DNA from: an uncultured Clostridia bacterium | GTDB lineage: Bacteria > Bacillota > Clostridia > Christensenellales > UBA1242 | NCBI GenBank assembly: GCA_947589025.1 | Contig: CANQAY010000004.1 | Coordinates: 1 to 64,000, forward strand | Reading direction: 5' to 3' | DNA length: 64,000 nt | In this document: in pieces, positions 33,245-42,483 of the stretch | Numbering within the stretch: position 1 is the first letter of the stretch | How the letters are laid out: each line of letters opens with the position of its first letter | Position numbers and translations under genes: made by a program | Notes under the pieces: model-generated | Seen by the model: the letters and a program-made list of their open reading frames with translations, nothing else | What the model was told of the DNA's origin: nothing | The model's database searches: none

Positions 33245-34075
33245 ATGATAAATTGGTTTCCGGGGCATATGAACAAAACTTTAAAGCAAATGCAGGGCGA
33301 TAGCAAACTTTGTGATTGCTTTATTTACGTGCTGGATGCTCGCTGCCCAACAAGTTGCATTAACCCGGAATTTTTAAAGGTGGTTAAGGGCAAACCAATA
33401 ATTTACGTGCTAAATAAGGCAGATTTAGTTAACACTACTGACATTAACAACTTTAAAGCATATTTTAATAACCTGGGCAGTGAGTGCGTAAGCTTAAATG
33501 CAACGGTTAGCGGAAATTCCAAAATTATAATAAGCACAATAAACAAAATTTTTAAGGATAGGCTTACTGCCAACGCACAAAAAAATGTAAACTTTATAAC
33601 CCGCGCCATGGTGCTAGGTGTGCCAAATTCGGGCAAATCCACAATTGTAAACAATCTTTGCAACAAGGCTAGGGCAGTAACTGGCAACAAGGCGGGGGTC
33701 ACTCGCAACAAACAGTGGGTAAGGGTTACTGAAAATATTGAAATTATGGATACCCCGGGCGTGCTTCTGCCAAACTTTGATGATGAAGAAAAGGCGTACA
33801 ACCTTGCCATTGTTGGCTCGGTTAAAGATGAGGTTTTAAACCTTGTTGAAGTAGCATATAAACTTATTGATAGGTTGAATAAACATGTTTTGTCATCTAA
33901 ATACAACGTAGATATAGACAATAATACACCATATAATGCAGTGTTAGAGAAAATTGGTAAAAAGCGTGGCTGCATTATTAAAGGTGGCGAAATTGATTTG
34001 GAGCGCGCGGCAAAAACACTTTTAACTGATTTCCGCTCCGGCAAGATTGGCAAAATTTGCTTTGAAAAAATTTAA
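33245..34075 (+). CDS. rbgA: Ribosome biogenesis GTPase RbgA (YlqF)
   Basis: Circularly permuted GTPase: NKADL, GVPNSGKST, DTPGVL; NWFPGHMNK. Confidence 0.95.
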   Translation: MINWFPGHMNKTLKQMQGDSKLCDCFIYVLDARCPTSCINPEFLKVVKGKPIIYVLNKADLVNTTDINNFKAYFNNLGSECVSLNATVSGNSKIIISTINKIFKDRLTANAQKNVNFITRAMVLGVPNSGKSTIVNNLCNKARAVTGNKAGVTRNKQWVRVTENIEIMDTPGVLLPNFDDEEKAYNLAIVGSVKDEVLNLVEVAYKLIDRLNKHVLSSKYNVDIDNNTPYNAVLEKIGKKRGCIIKGGEIDLERAAKTLLTDFRSGKIGKICFEKI

Positions 34076-34082
34076 AGGGATT

Positions 34083-34709
34083 ATGATAAACACAAAAGAA
34101 TTATTTGATTACGATTTATCGTTAATGAGCAACAACATAAAATTAATTGCTGGCATAGACGAAGTTGGGCGCGGCCCACTTGCAGGGCCGGTTGTTACCG
34201 CATGCGTAATTATGAATTATGATGAAATGATTGATGGCGTTTTTGATAGCAAACAAGTTACAAAAAAGAATAGGGAACTTTTGTACGACCAAATTTTATC
34301 CCACGCAAAGGCGGTTTCAATTAGCATGAGAGATAATAACCGCATTGATGAAATTAACATTTTGCAAGCCACAATAGAGAGCATGAAAGAGAGTTACAAC
34401 AACCTTGTAATTAAGCCGGATTTGCTTTTAATTGACGCCGTTAAACTAAATGTTTGCAAAAATGAAAAATCAATTATAAAAGGCGATGCCACAAGTTACG
34501 CCATTGCCTGCGCTTCAATTGTGGCAAAGGTGTATAGGGATAGATTGATGGCAGACCTTGCCAAAACATACCCGAATTATGATTTTGAAAATAATGTGGG
34601 TTATGGCACCCAAAAGCACTATGAGGCAATTAAAAAATATGGAATAACGCCCATCCACCGTCTATCATTTTTAAAGAAGTTTAATGAAGAACAAGCAAAA
34701 GAGGGTTAA
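34083..34709 (+). CDS. rnhB: Ribonuclease HII
   Basis: LIAGIDEVGRGPLAGPVVTACV, SIVAKVYRDRLM. Confidence 0.96.
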   Translation: MINTKELFDYDLSLMSNNIKLIAGIDEVGRGPLAGPVVTACVIMNYDEMIDGVFDSKQVTKKNRELLYDQILSHAKAVSISMRDNNRIDEINILQATIESMKESYNNLVIKPDLLLIDAVKLNVCKNEKSIIKGDATSYAIACASIVAKVYRDRLMADLAKTYPNYDFENNVGYGTQKHYEAIKKYGITPIHRLSFLKKFNEEQAKEG

Positions 34710-34712
34710 ATT

Positions 34713-35060
34713 ATGGATCATTTGTTATACGGCAAGAAGAATGAAGCACTTGCCACAAGTTATTTAAAGAAAAAGGGCTACACTATTATTGCAAACAATT
34801 ATAAGAACAAAATAGGGGAAATTGACATAATTGCCAAATATAACAACACAACTGTTTTTGTGGAGGTTAAGGGCAGAATGTCACGCAAATTTGGCGACCC
34901 ATTTGAGGCAATAGACTATCGCAAACAAAACAAAATACGCATGGTCGCCACAATGTATTTAAAAGAGCACAATTTGATTGATGCCCCGTGCCGATTTGAC
35001 GCCATTTCTGTTTTGGGCGACACAGATGCCGAAATTCGCCACATAGAAAACGCCTTTTAA
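34713..35060 (+). CDS. yraN: YraN family endonuclease-like protein
   Basis: NEALATSYLKKKGYTIIANNYKNKIGEIDIIA, VFVEVKGR. Confidence 0.95.
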   Translation: MDHLLYGKKNEALATSYLKKKGYTIIANNYKNKIGEIDIIAKYNNTTVFVEVKGRMSRKFGDPFEAIDYRKQNKIRMVATMYLKEHNLIDAPCRFDAISVLGDTDAEIRHIENAF

Positions 35061-35077
35061 AATTAAAAAGGAAAATT

Positions 35078-35417
35078 ATGAATGCAACAAAAATCAGTTT
35101 TAACAAAATTAACAGTAAAGAAGTTCAAAAAGGTTATGTTATAGACAACTATATAAACGAAAAACACGATTTAGGTTTTTCGTTAGTTCGTTCACATTAA
35201 ATGGGGAACATCCTTTAATGAAAAATAAAAATTCAAGCAAAACATAATATATAATTCGTGGATTTGGTTGTTTTTTTGTTAATAGCGAACAAATCGAAGT
35301 AAAAGCGAGGATGTCATTATTATTCCTAAAAACACTAAATACAAGTTTAATGGGAAATTCACTGCAATTTTAATTTCAAGCCCAGCCTTTAACCCAAAAG
35401 ATGACATTTTTTATTAA
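35078..35417 (+). pseudogene. Decayed cupin-like gene (two -1 frameshifts, one nonsense codon)
   Basis: Reconstructs MNATKISFNKINSKEVQKGYVIDNYINEKHDLGFSLVRSH/LNGEHPLMKNKNSSKT*YIIRGFGCFFVNSEQIEVKA/EDVIIIPKNTKYKFNGKFTAILISSPAFNPKDDIFY. Confidence 0.78.
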
Positions 35418-35480
35418 AGTTTATAAAAATTTTTCAAAAACACTTGCAAATTGCAAAATTATGTGTTATCATACATAAGT

Positions 35481-35512
35481 TGATTATTGGCGGTCCGCTG
35501 TGTTCCAATCAT
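35481..35512 (+). promoter_or_regulatory. Candidate rplS (L19) leader structure
   Basis: TGATTatTGG / CCAATCA flank around inner GCG-gtc-CGC, upstream of TTAGGAGG; pairing imperfect. Confidence 0.4.
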
Positions 35513-35537
35513 ATGAACGTCAAATTAGGAGGTAGAA

Positions 35538-35879
35538 ATGACTATTATCGACCAAATCGAGAAAGAGCAAGTTAGAACAGACATTACTCCTTTCAATATT
35601 GGAGACACTGTGCGTGTTATGTACAAAGTGAAGGAAGGAGATAAAGAGCGTGTTCAGGCCTATGAAGGCGTTGTAATTGCTAAAAAAGGTGCGGGAGTTA
35701 GAGAAAACTTTACCGTTAGGCGCATTTCGTTTGGCGTTGGTGTGGAAAGGACATTCCCTACAAACAGCCCAAGGATTGAAAAAGTTGTGGTTGTTCGCAA
35801 AGGTAAAGTTCGCCGTGCTAAAATTTATTACATTCGCAATCTTTCTGGTAAGGCAGCAAAAGTTAAAGAAGTTAGATAA
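35538..35879 (+). CDS. rplS: 50S ribosomal protein L19
   Basis: [35 protein letters not shown]. Confidence 0.97.
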   Translation: MTIIDQIEKEQVRTDITPFNIGDTVRVMYKVKEGDKERVQAYEGVVIAKKGAGVRENFTVRRISFGVGVERTFPTNSPRIEKVVVVRKGKVRRAKIYYIRNLSGKAAKVKEVR

Positions 35880-35897
35880 GGCAGCAATGCCTTTTTT
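35878..35897 (+). terminator. rplS terminator
   Basis: AAGGCA-gcaa-TGCCTTTTTT. Confidence 0.88.
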
Positions 35898-35930
35898 CTT
35901 TTAAATTCAAACATTTGTTCGATAATTTAG

Positions 35931-35959
35931 TTGACACTATTTGCCAAATTTTGTAAAAT
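35931..35959 (+). promoter_or_regulatory. Promoter, predicted leaderless
   Basis: TTGACA(35931-35936)-17-TAAAAT(35954-35959), 6 nt, ATG 35966. Confidence 0.8.
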
Positions 35960-35965
35960 AAAATC

Positions 35966-37501
35966 ATGTTAGCAAAAATTTTATCTTATGGGTTAACCGG
36001 CATAACTGGTTATCCGGTTACAATTGAATTAGATATTAACGCGGGTTTGCCCGGCTATGATGTTGTTGGCTTGGCAGATACCGCAATTAAGGAAAGCAAA
36101 AGCAGGGTTAAAGCGGCAATTAAAAACAGCACATTTAACTATCCTATTAACAAAGTTGTTATTAATCTTGCGCCGGCGGACACTAAAAAAGAGGGCAGTA
36201 TGTACGATTTGCCCATTGCGCTTGGCATTTTGGTGGCGGAAGAAGTTTTAACCAATGATTCTTTAAAAGACTATGTTGTGCTTGGCGAACTTAGTTTAAA
36301 TGGTGATGTTAGAAAATTAAATGGCATTTTGCCAATGCTAATTTCGGCAAAGCAAATGGGCTATAACAAGTTCATTATTCCAAAAGATAACGCCATGGAA
36401 GCCGCCTTTATTGATAAAATTGAAGTTTATCCGGTTGAAACATTAAAGCAAGTGGTTGGCTTTTTAAAGGGTGAAATTGAAATTAAGCCAAATGACAATA
36501 AAACATATGAAAGTGCACTAAAAGAGCACAATTTTAAACACGATTTTGCTTATGTTAAAGGTCAGGTTAGTGCAAAACGTGCAATGGAAATTGCAGCAGC
36601 AGGCGGCCATAACATAATTTTAATTGGCCCACCAGGGGCGGGTAAAACCATGCTTGCAAAATGTTTCCCTTCCATTTTGCCCGATTTAACTTTTGAAGAA
36701 AGCCTTGAAGTAACCAAAATTCACAGCGTGGCTGGTGTGTTGGATGCAAAAAAGGGCATAGTGGTAGAGCGCCCATTTAGAAGCCCGCACCACACTGCAA
36801 CTTTAATTGCCTTAACGGGCGGCGGCTTAAAAGCAAAGCCGGGTGAAATTAGTTTGGCACACAATGGCGTTCTATTTTTGGACGAATTGCCCGAATATAA
36901 CCGCAACACCATAGAAACATTGCGCCAACCAATGGAAGATGGCTATATTACCGTTGCCAGAAATGCATTAACTGTGCAATATCCTGCCAATTTCATTTTG
37001 GTTGCCAGCATGAACCCATGCCCATGCGGATATTATGGCAGCACCACGCACGAGTGTAAATGCACGCCAACCGCAATTCATAACTATTTATCTAAAATTT
37101 CTGGCCCGTTGCTGGATAGAATTGATTTGCATATTGAGGTGGATAGCGTTAATTATGAGGAACTTTCTCACTATCAGTTGGAAGAGCCAAGCATCGAAAT
37201 TAAAAAGCGCGTAAATAAAGCGCGTGAAATTCAGCTTAAACGTTTTAAAAACAACAACGGCGTTTATTCTAACAGCAAAATGAACGAAAAAGAATTTAAG
37301 CAATATTGCGCACTGGATAAAGAAAGTAGCAATTTAATTGAAACAGCGTTTAAAAAATTTAACCTTTCCGCGCGTGCTTATAACCGCATTTTAAAGGTGG
37401 CACGCACAATTGCCGACCTTGATGGCAAAGAACACATAGAAAAACAGCATATAATGGAAGCTATACAATATAGAACTTTGGATAAAAAATACACGGTGTA
37501 A
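35966..37501 (+). CDS. comM: YifB/ComM family Mg-chelatase-like AAA ATPase
   Basis: GLPGYDVVGLADTAIKESKSRVKAAI, IGPPGAGKTMLAK, FRSPHHTAT. Confidence 0.95.
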   Translation: MLAKILSYGLTGITGYPVTIELDINAGLPGYDVVGLADTAIKESKSRVKAAIKNSTFNYPINKVVINLAPADTKKEGSMYDLPIALGILVAEEVLTNDSLKDYVVLGELSLNGDVRKLNGILPMLISAKQMGYNKFIIPKDNAMEAAFIDKIEVYPVETLKQVVGFLKGEIEIKPNDNKTYESALKEHNFKHDFAYVKGQVSAKRAMEIAAAGGHNIILIGPPGAGKTMLAKCFPSILPDLTFEESLEVTKIHSVAGVLDAKKGIVVERPFRSPHHTATLIALTGGGLKAKPGEISLAHNGVLFLDELPEYNRNTIETLRQPMEDGYITVARNALTVQYPANFILVASMNPCPCGYYGSTTHECKCTPTAIHNYLSKISGPLLDRIDLHIEVDSVNYEELSHYQLEEPSIEIKKRVNKAREIQLKRFKNNNGVYSNSKMNEKEFKQYCALDKESSNLIETAFKKFNLSARAYNRILKVARTIADLDGKEHIEKQHIMEAIQYRTLDKKYTV

Positions 37502-37502
37502 C

Positions 37503-38582
37503 ATGACAATTGAAGATAAAAACATAGTTTGGCTAGATTTATTTCCATTTTTAAGTTATCAAAAGAAAATTAAATTACTTTCCCTTTTTGATGTAAATTT
37601 AGATATCAAAAAGGTTTTTCTTTTAAAACCTAAGTTTAGAGAGGTGCTTACACAAGAAGAATTTACAAAAATGAGCGCATTGCTAGATGACAATTATTTA
37701 AACACCCAAATTCAGCGTTTTGAAAAGGATAACATTCAAATAATAACAATATATAATGAAAAATATCCAGCCTTGCTTAAGGAAATTGATAGCCCACCGC
37801 TTTGTTTATATTGCAAAGGCAATTTGCAACTTTTAAACACAACAGCAATTTCGGTTGTTGGCACAAGAAAACCAACCGATTATGGCACAGTTGTTACAAA
37901 ACAATTTGTTAAAGAACTTGCTAATTGTGGGGTAACAATAGTTTCCGGCATGGCAGTTGGCATAGACACAATTGCCCATAAAACCGCCTTAGAAGAAAAC
38001 GGCAACACTATTGCCGTGCTAGCTGGCGGGCTAAACCATATTTATCCATCAATAAACATAGGCTTATCTAGAAAAATTGCCGAAAATAACCTGCTTATAA
38101 CAGAAACAAGCCCCGATATATCTGCACAAAATTATTATTTCCCTCTTCGCAACCGCATTATTGCTGGCATATCTAAGGGTGTGTTGGTGCCAGAAGCAGG
38201 CGAGAAAAGTGGCTCGCTAATAACAATTAATTACGCTATTGATTATAATAGAGAAATTTTTGCCGTTCCCGGCAAAATAAATTCGCCAATGTCGGAGGGA
38301 GTAAACAAAATTATTAACGACTTTCCGCCATCATTCACCATTTCGCCAGAAAAAATATTGGATTTTTTGCAAATAAAAAAGGAAAATTTAAAAAATTCTT
38401 CTGTTCAACTTGACTTAAACGAACAAATTATATTAAATTATATATCGGCCGATAAACATACATTTCAAGAGATTGCTGACCATACTAAATTGCCAGCAAA
38501 TCAATTAAACGCAATTTTGCTTGAACTTGAAATGAATGGGATAGTTACCAAGTTGGCAAATAATAGTTACATTAAAATTTAA
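37503..38582 (+). CDS. dprA: DNA-processing protein DprA
   Basis: YPALLKEIDSPPLCLYCKGN, VVGTRKPTDYG, SGMAVGIDTIAHKTAL. Confidence 0.95.
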   Translation: MTIEDKNIVWLDLFPFLSYQKKIKLLSLFDVNLDIKKVFLLKPKFREVLTQEEFTKMSALLDDNYLNTQIQRFEKDNIQIITIYNEKYPALLKEIDSPPLCLYCKGNLQLLNTTAISVVGTRKPTDYGTVVTKQFVKELANCGVTIVSGMAVGIDTIAHKTALEENGNTIAVLAGGLNHIYPSINIGLSRKIAENNLLITETSPDISAQNYYFPLRNRIIAGISKGVLVPEAGEKSGSLITINYAIDYNREIFAVPGKINSPMSEGVNKIINDFPPSFTISPEKILDFLQIKKENLKNSSVQLDLNEQIILNYISADKHTFQEIADHTKLPANQLNAILLELEMNGIVTKLANNSYIKI

Positions 38583-38592
38583 GGAAAGTAAA

Positions 38593-40662
38593 ATGAAATT
38601 AGTTTTTATTGAAGGACCGGGTAAACAAGAAACAATTAAAAAATATTTAGGCGCTGAGTATGTTGTTTTTGCAACCAAAGGGCATGTTAGAGATTTGCCC
38701 GCTAACAGTTTTGCAATAGATTTAAAAAACAATTATGAGCCTAGTTATGAAATTATTCCAAACAAAAAATCAACAGTTGCAGAACTTAAAAAACTGGCGC
38801 AAAAGGCGGATGCAATATACCTTGCAAGCGATCCGGACCGTGAAGGTGAAGCTATCGCTTGGCATCTTTCCACCATTTTAGGGCTAGATAAAGACGCCAA
38901 AGTGCGCACAGCATTTAATGAAATTAGCAAAAAGGCAGTTAATGCTAGCATTGCCAATCCGCAGCCAATTAATTACGATTTAGTTAACGCACAACAGGGC
39001 AGGCGCGTGTTAGATAGAATTATGGGTTATAAATTAAGCCCGCTTTTATCTAAAAAAATTCACGGCAAACTATCTGCCGGGCGCGTTCAATCGGTTACAT
39101 TAAAACTTGTTGTGGATAGGGAAAAGGCTATAAAAAGTTTCGTTCCGGAAGAATATTGGAACATTTCGGCAGAATTAAGCAAAAATAACAAAAAATTTAA
39201 GGCCGACCTTATTCAGTTTAAAGATAAAAAGTTAGAAATTAAAAATAAAGAGCAAGTTGATGATATATTAAAAGCAATAGAATCAACCGACTATAAAGTT
39301 AACCAAGTTAAAAGGCAAATTACTTATTCAAAACCGCAGCCGCCATATATTACCAGCAGTTTGCAACAAGATGCACTTTCTAAGCTGAAAATGACCCTTG
39401 CAAATTTTACAAAAACAGTGCAATCGTTATATGAAGGTGTTATTATAAAAGGCGAGGGCAAAACCGCACTTGTCACATATATTCGTACTGATAGCACCCG
39501 CGTAAGCACAGATGCACAATTTATGGCACGCGATTATATAATAGAACATTTTGGCAAAGATTATCATCCGGGCAAATTTAACGAATATAGCACAAAACAA
39601 GGCGCACAAGATGCCCACGAAGCGATAAGGCCAATAAATTTAAAGTATACGCCAGAATATTTAACCGGCAAAATTGATGATATTTATTTAAAATTATACA
39701 CACTAATTTTCAACCGCTTTGTTGCAAGTCAAATGAGTTGGGCACAATATGACAGCTTAACAGTGGATATTGTTGCAAATAACTATAAATTCCGCTCTAA
39801 TGGCAAGGCACTTATTTTTGAAGGTTACACAAAATTGTTAAAGCCGCAAGATGACGATAAAGATGGCATAAATATTCCAGATTTAGTTGAAGGAGAAACT
39901 GTAACTAAAAACAAAATAAAAACCGAGCAAAAATTCACCAAGCCGCCAGTTCGTTTTACCACTGGCACACTAACGCACGAAATGGAAGTGCAGGGCATTG
40001 GGCGCCCTTCAACTTATGCAGCCACAATAACCACACTGTTTAATAGGGAATATATTAAAACCGAAAGAAATGCGCTTGTTCCAACCGAACTGGGCATTCA
40101 AGTAACAGAATATTTAGAAGAATACTTTAAACAAGCTATGGACATAAAATTTACTGCAGATATGGAAAAGGAACTTGACGATGTTGAACTTGGCAAAGTT
40201 AAATGGCAAGATATTGTAGATAGATTTTATGTAGATTTTTCCAAGCAGTTGGAATATGCTAGCCAGCAATCGGGCATAAGTTTGCCAAAATCTTCACCAG
40301 AGCCAAGCAACATTAAATGCGAAAAATGTGGAGCAATGATGGTTTATAGAGAGGGTAAATTTGGTAGATTTTTGGCTTGTTCTAATTACCCTAAATGCAA
40401 AAACACAAAAAATTTATCTGAAAATCAAATAACCGAAACTGGCATCTGCCCAAAATGTGGCGGAGTGGTTAGTGCAAAACACAGCAAACATGGCAAATTG
40501 TTTTTCGGGTGCAATAACTATCCTAAATGTGATTATATTTCTTGGAATTTGCCATTAAACCGAACCTGTCCAAATTGTGGTGCGCCTCTTTATAAAAAAT
40601 TTGGGGCAAAGCAAACATCAATAATTTGCGAAACAAAGGGTTGCAACTATGTTGAGCGTTAA
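38593..40662 (+). CDS. topA: DNA topoisomerase I
   Basis: LVFIEGPGKQETIKKYLG, DPDREGEAIAWHL, YIRTDSTRVS, three C-terminal zinc ribbons. Confidence 0.97.
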   Translation: MKLVFIEGPGKQETIKKYLGAEYVVFATKGHVRDLPANSFAIDLKNNYEPSYEIIPNKKSTVAELKKLAQKADAIYLASDPDREGEAIAWHLSTILGLDKDAKVRTAFNEISKKAVNASIANPQPINYDLVNAQQGRRVLDRIMGYKLSPLLSKKIHGKLSAGRVQSVTLKLVVDREKAIKSFVPEEYWNISAELSKNNKKFKADLIQFKDKKLEIKNKEQVDDILKAIESTDYKVNQVKRQITYSKPQPPYITSSLQQDALSKLKMTLANFTKTVQSLYEGVIIKGEGKTALVTYIRTDSTRVSTDAQFMARDYIIEHFGKDYHPGKFNEYSTKQGAQDAHEAIRPINLKYTPEYLTGKIDDIYLKLYTLIFNRFVASQMSWAQYDSLTVDIVANNYKFRSNGKALIFEGYTKLLKPQDDDKDGINIPDLVEGETVTKNKIKTEQKFTKPPVRFTTGTLTHEMEVQGIGRPSTYAATITTLFNREYIKTERNALVPTELGIQVTEYLEEYFKQAMDIKFTADMEKELDDVELGKVKWQDIVDRFYVDFSKQLEYASQQSGISLPKSSPEPSNIKCEKCGAMMVYREGKFGRFLACSNYPKCKNTKNLSENQITETGICPKCGGVVSAKHSKHGKLFFGCNNYPKCDYISWNLPLNRTCPNCGAPLYKKFGAKQTSIICETKGCNYVER

Positions 40663-41962
40663 TGTAATTGGGGCAGGCCTTGCCGGAAGCGAATGTGCAC
40701 TGTATCTTGCAAATCATGGTGTTAAAGTTAACCTTTATGACATAAAAGGCAAGCAACTTACCCCTGCTCACAACAGCAAAAATTTTGCTGAAATTGTTTG
40801 CAGCAACTCATTGAAAAGTGACGATGAAAACACTGCATCTGGTGTATTTAAACGCGAACTTACACTGTTGGGGAGCACATTATTAAAAGTGGCATACCAA
40901 AATAGCGTGCCTGCTGGCCAAGCTTTAGCAGTTGATAGAGAAGCGTTTTCTAATGCCATAACAAATTTAATTAAGCAAAACAAAAACATATCTATTTTTT
41001 GTGAAGATGTAAATAATTTTAACCCTAACGCAATAACGGTTGTTGCCACTGGGCCGTTAACAACGCCCAAAATGTGTGAGGCATTAAAACAAAAAATTGG
41101 TGCGGATTTTTTGTATTTTTACGATGCGGCTTCCCCAATAATTAGTGCGGAAAGCATAGATATGAACATTGCTTTTGCTGGCAGCCGATATAATAAAGGG
41201 GATGACGATTATATAAACTGCCCAATGACAAAAGACGAATATATTCGCTTTTATAATGAATTAATTAACGCAAAAGTTGTTGAATTGCATAATTTTGAAA
41301 AGAAAAATGTGTTTGAAAGTTGCATGCCTATAGAAATTTTGGCTCATCGTGGTACGGACGCTATTCGTTTTGGCCCGTTAAAACCTGTTGGTTTAACAAA
41401 TCCGCATAAAAATATTAAGCCATATGCCGTAGTTCAGTTGAGAAAAGAAAATAAATGTGCTACAATGTATAATATGGTTGGGTTTCAAACAAACCTAACT
41501 TTTGGCGAACAAAAACGGGTGTTTAGGCTTATTCCGGGGCTTAATAATGCTGAATTTTTGCGCTACGGCGTTATGCACACCAACAATTTTATTAATTTTC
41601 CTAATTGCCTAGATAGATTTTCTCGCCTTAAAATGGATAGCAACATTTTTATTGCCGGCCAGCTTAGTGGGGTTGAAGGCTATGTTGAAAGCATTGCAAG
41701 TGGGCTTTATTGTGCAATTAATGTGCTGCGAATGTTAAGGCATAAAAGTTTAATATCCTTTTCTGCGGATACAATTATTGGTGGGATTTACAACTATTTA
41801 TCAAACGCCGATGTTAACAATGTTCAGCCTATAAACGCCAATTTTGGCTTGCTTAACCCTATTGAAGAAAAGGATAAGCAAAAAAGATACGAAAAATTTC
41901 GCATCCGCTCGCTAGAGAGCATAAAAAATACGTTAAAGGAGATTGACAATGGAACAATTTAA
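40649..41962 (+). CDS. trmFO: Methylenetetrahydrofolate-tRNA-(uracil(54)-C(5))-methyltransferase TrmFO
   Basis: VNVIGAGLAGSECALYLA, CSNSLKSD, FESCMPIEILAHRG. Confidence 0.96.
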   Translation: MLSVNVIGAGLAGSECALYLANHGVKVNLYDIKGKQLTPAHNSKNFAEIVCSNSLKSDDENTASGVFKRELTLLGSTLLKVAYQNSVPAGQALAVDREAFSNAITNLIKQNKNISIFCEDVNNFNPNAITVVATGPLTTPKMCEALKQKIGADFLYFYDAASPIISAESIDMNIAFAGSRYNKGDDDYINCPMTKDEYIRFYNELINAKVVELHNFEKKNVFESCMPIEILAHRGTDAIRFGPLKPVGLTNPHKNIKPYAVVQLRKENKCATMYNMVGFQTNLTFGEQKRVFRLIPGLNNAEFLRYGVMHTNNFINFPNCLDRFSRLKMDSNIFIAGQLSGVEGYVESIASGLYCAINVLRMLRHKSLISFSADTIIGGIYNYLSNADVNNVQPINANFGLLNPIEEKDKQKRYEKFRIRSLESIKNTLKEIDNGTI

Positions 41963-42482
41963 AGGAACAACTATTGTTGCCGTTAAACGCGATGGCAAAA
42001 CCGTTATTGCGGGTGACGGACAAGTTACAATGGGTGAAAGCGTTATTTTTAAAAGCAGTGCACACAAAGTGCGCAGGCTTTTTGATGATAAAGTTGTGGT
42101 TGGCTTTGCAGGGGGCACTGCCGACGCATTTGCAATGTGTGAAGAATTTGAAAAAATGCTTAACAAATATAGTGGCAGTTTAATGCGCAGCGCGGTGGAA
42201 TATGCTAAAAGCATACGTTCTCAGGGGCATAATAACGCACAGGCGCTTATGATTGTTGCAGATAAAAGCACATTGCTTATTTTAACCTGCATGGGCGATG
42301 TTATTGAGCCTGACGATGGCATTTGTGCAATTGGCAGCGGTGGCAATTACGCTTTGGCTGCTGCAAAAGCACTTATAAAAAACACCAAATTGTCGGCTAA
42401 AGAAATTGCAATTAAATCTATGGAAATTGCAAGTGATATTTGCGTGTTTACAAACAGCAATTTTGTTGTGGAGGAAGTGTAA
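41949..42482 (+). CDS. hslV: ATP-dependent protease subunit HslV
   Basis: GTTIVAVKRDGKTVIAGDGQVTMG. Confidence 0.96.
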   Translation: MEQFKGTTIVAVKRDGKTVIAGDGQVTMGESVIFKSSAHKVRRLFDDKVVVGFAGGTADAFAMCEEFEKMLNKYSGSLMRSAVEYAKSIRSQGHNNAQALMIVADKSTLLILTCMGDVIEPDDGICAIGSGGNYALAAAKALIKNTKLSAKEIAIKSMEIASDICVFTNSNFVVEEV

Positions 42483-42483
42483 T

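Noticed and set aside
33403-34053. 216 aa minus-strand ORF opposite rbgA
   Set aside because: Fully antisense to a confident GTPase gene; Leu/Ser-rich translation typical of antisense AT-rich coding; no SD or promoter
34867-35106. 79 aa minus-strand ORF across yraN and the pseudogene start
   Set aside because: Overlaps confident yraN; region better explained by the cupin pseudogene on the plus strand
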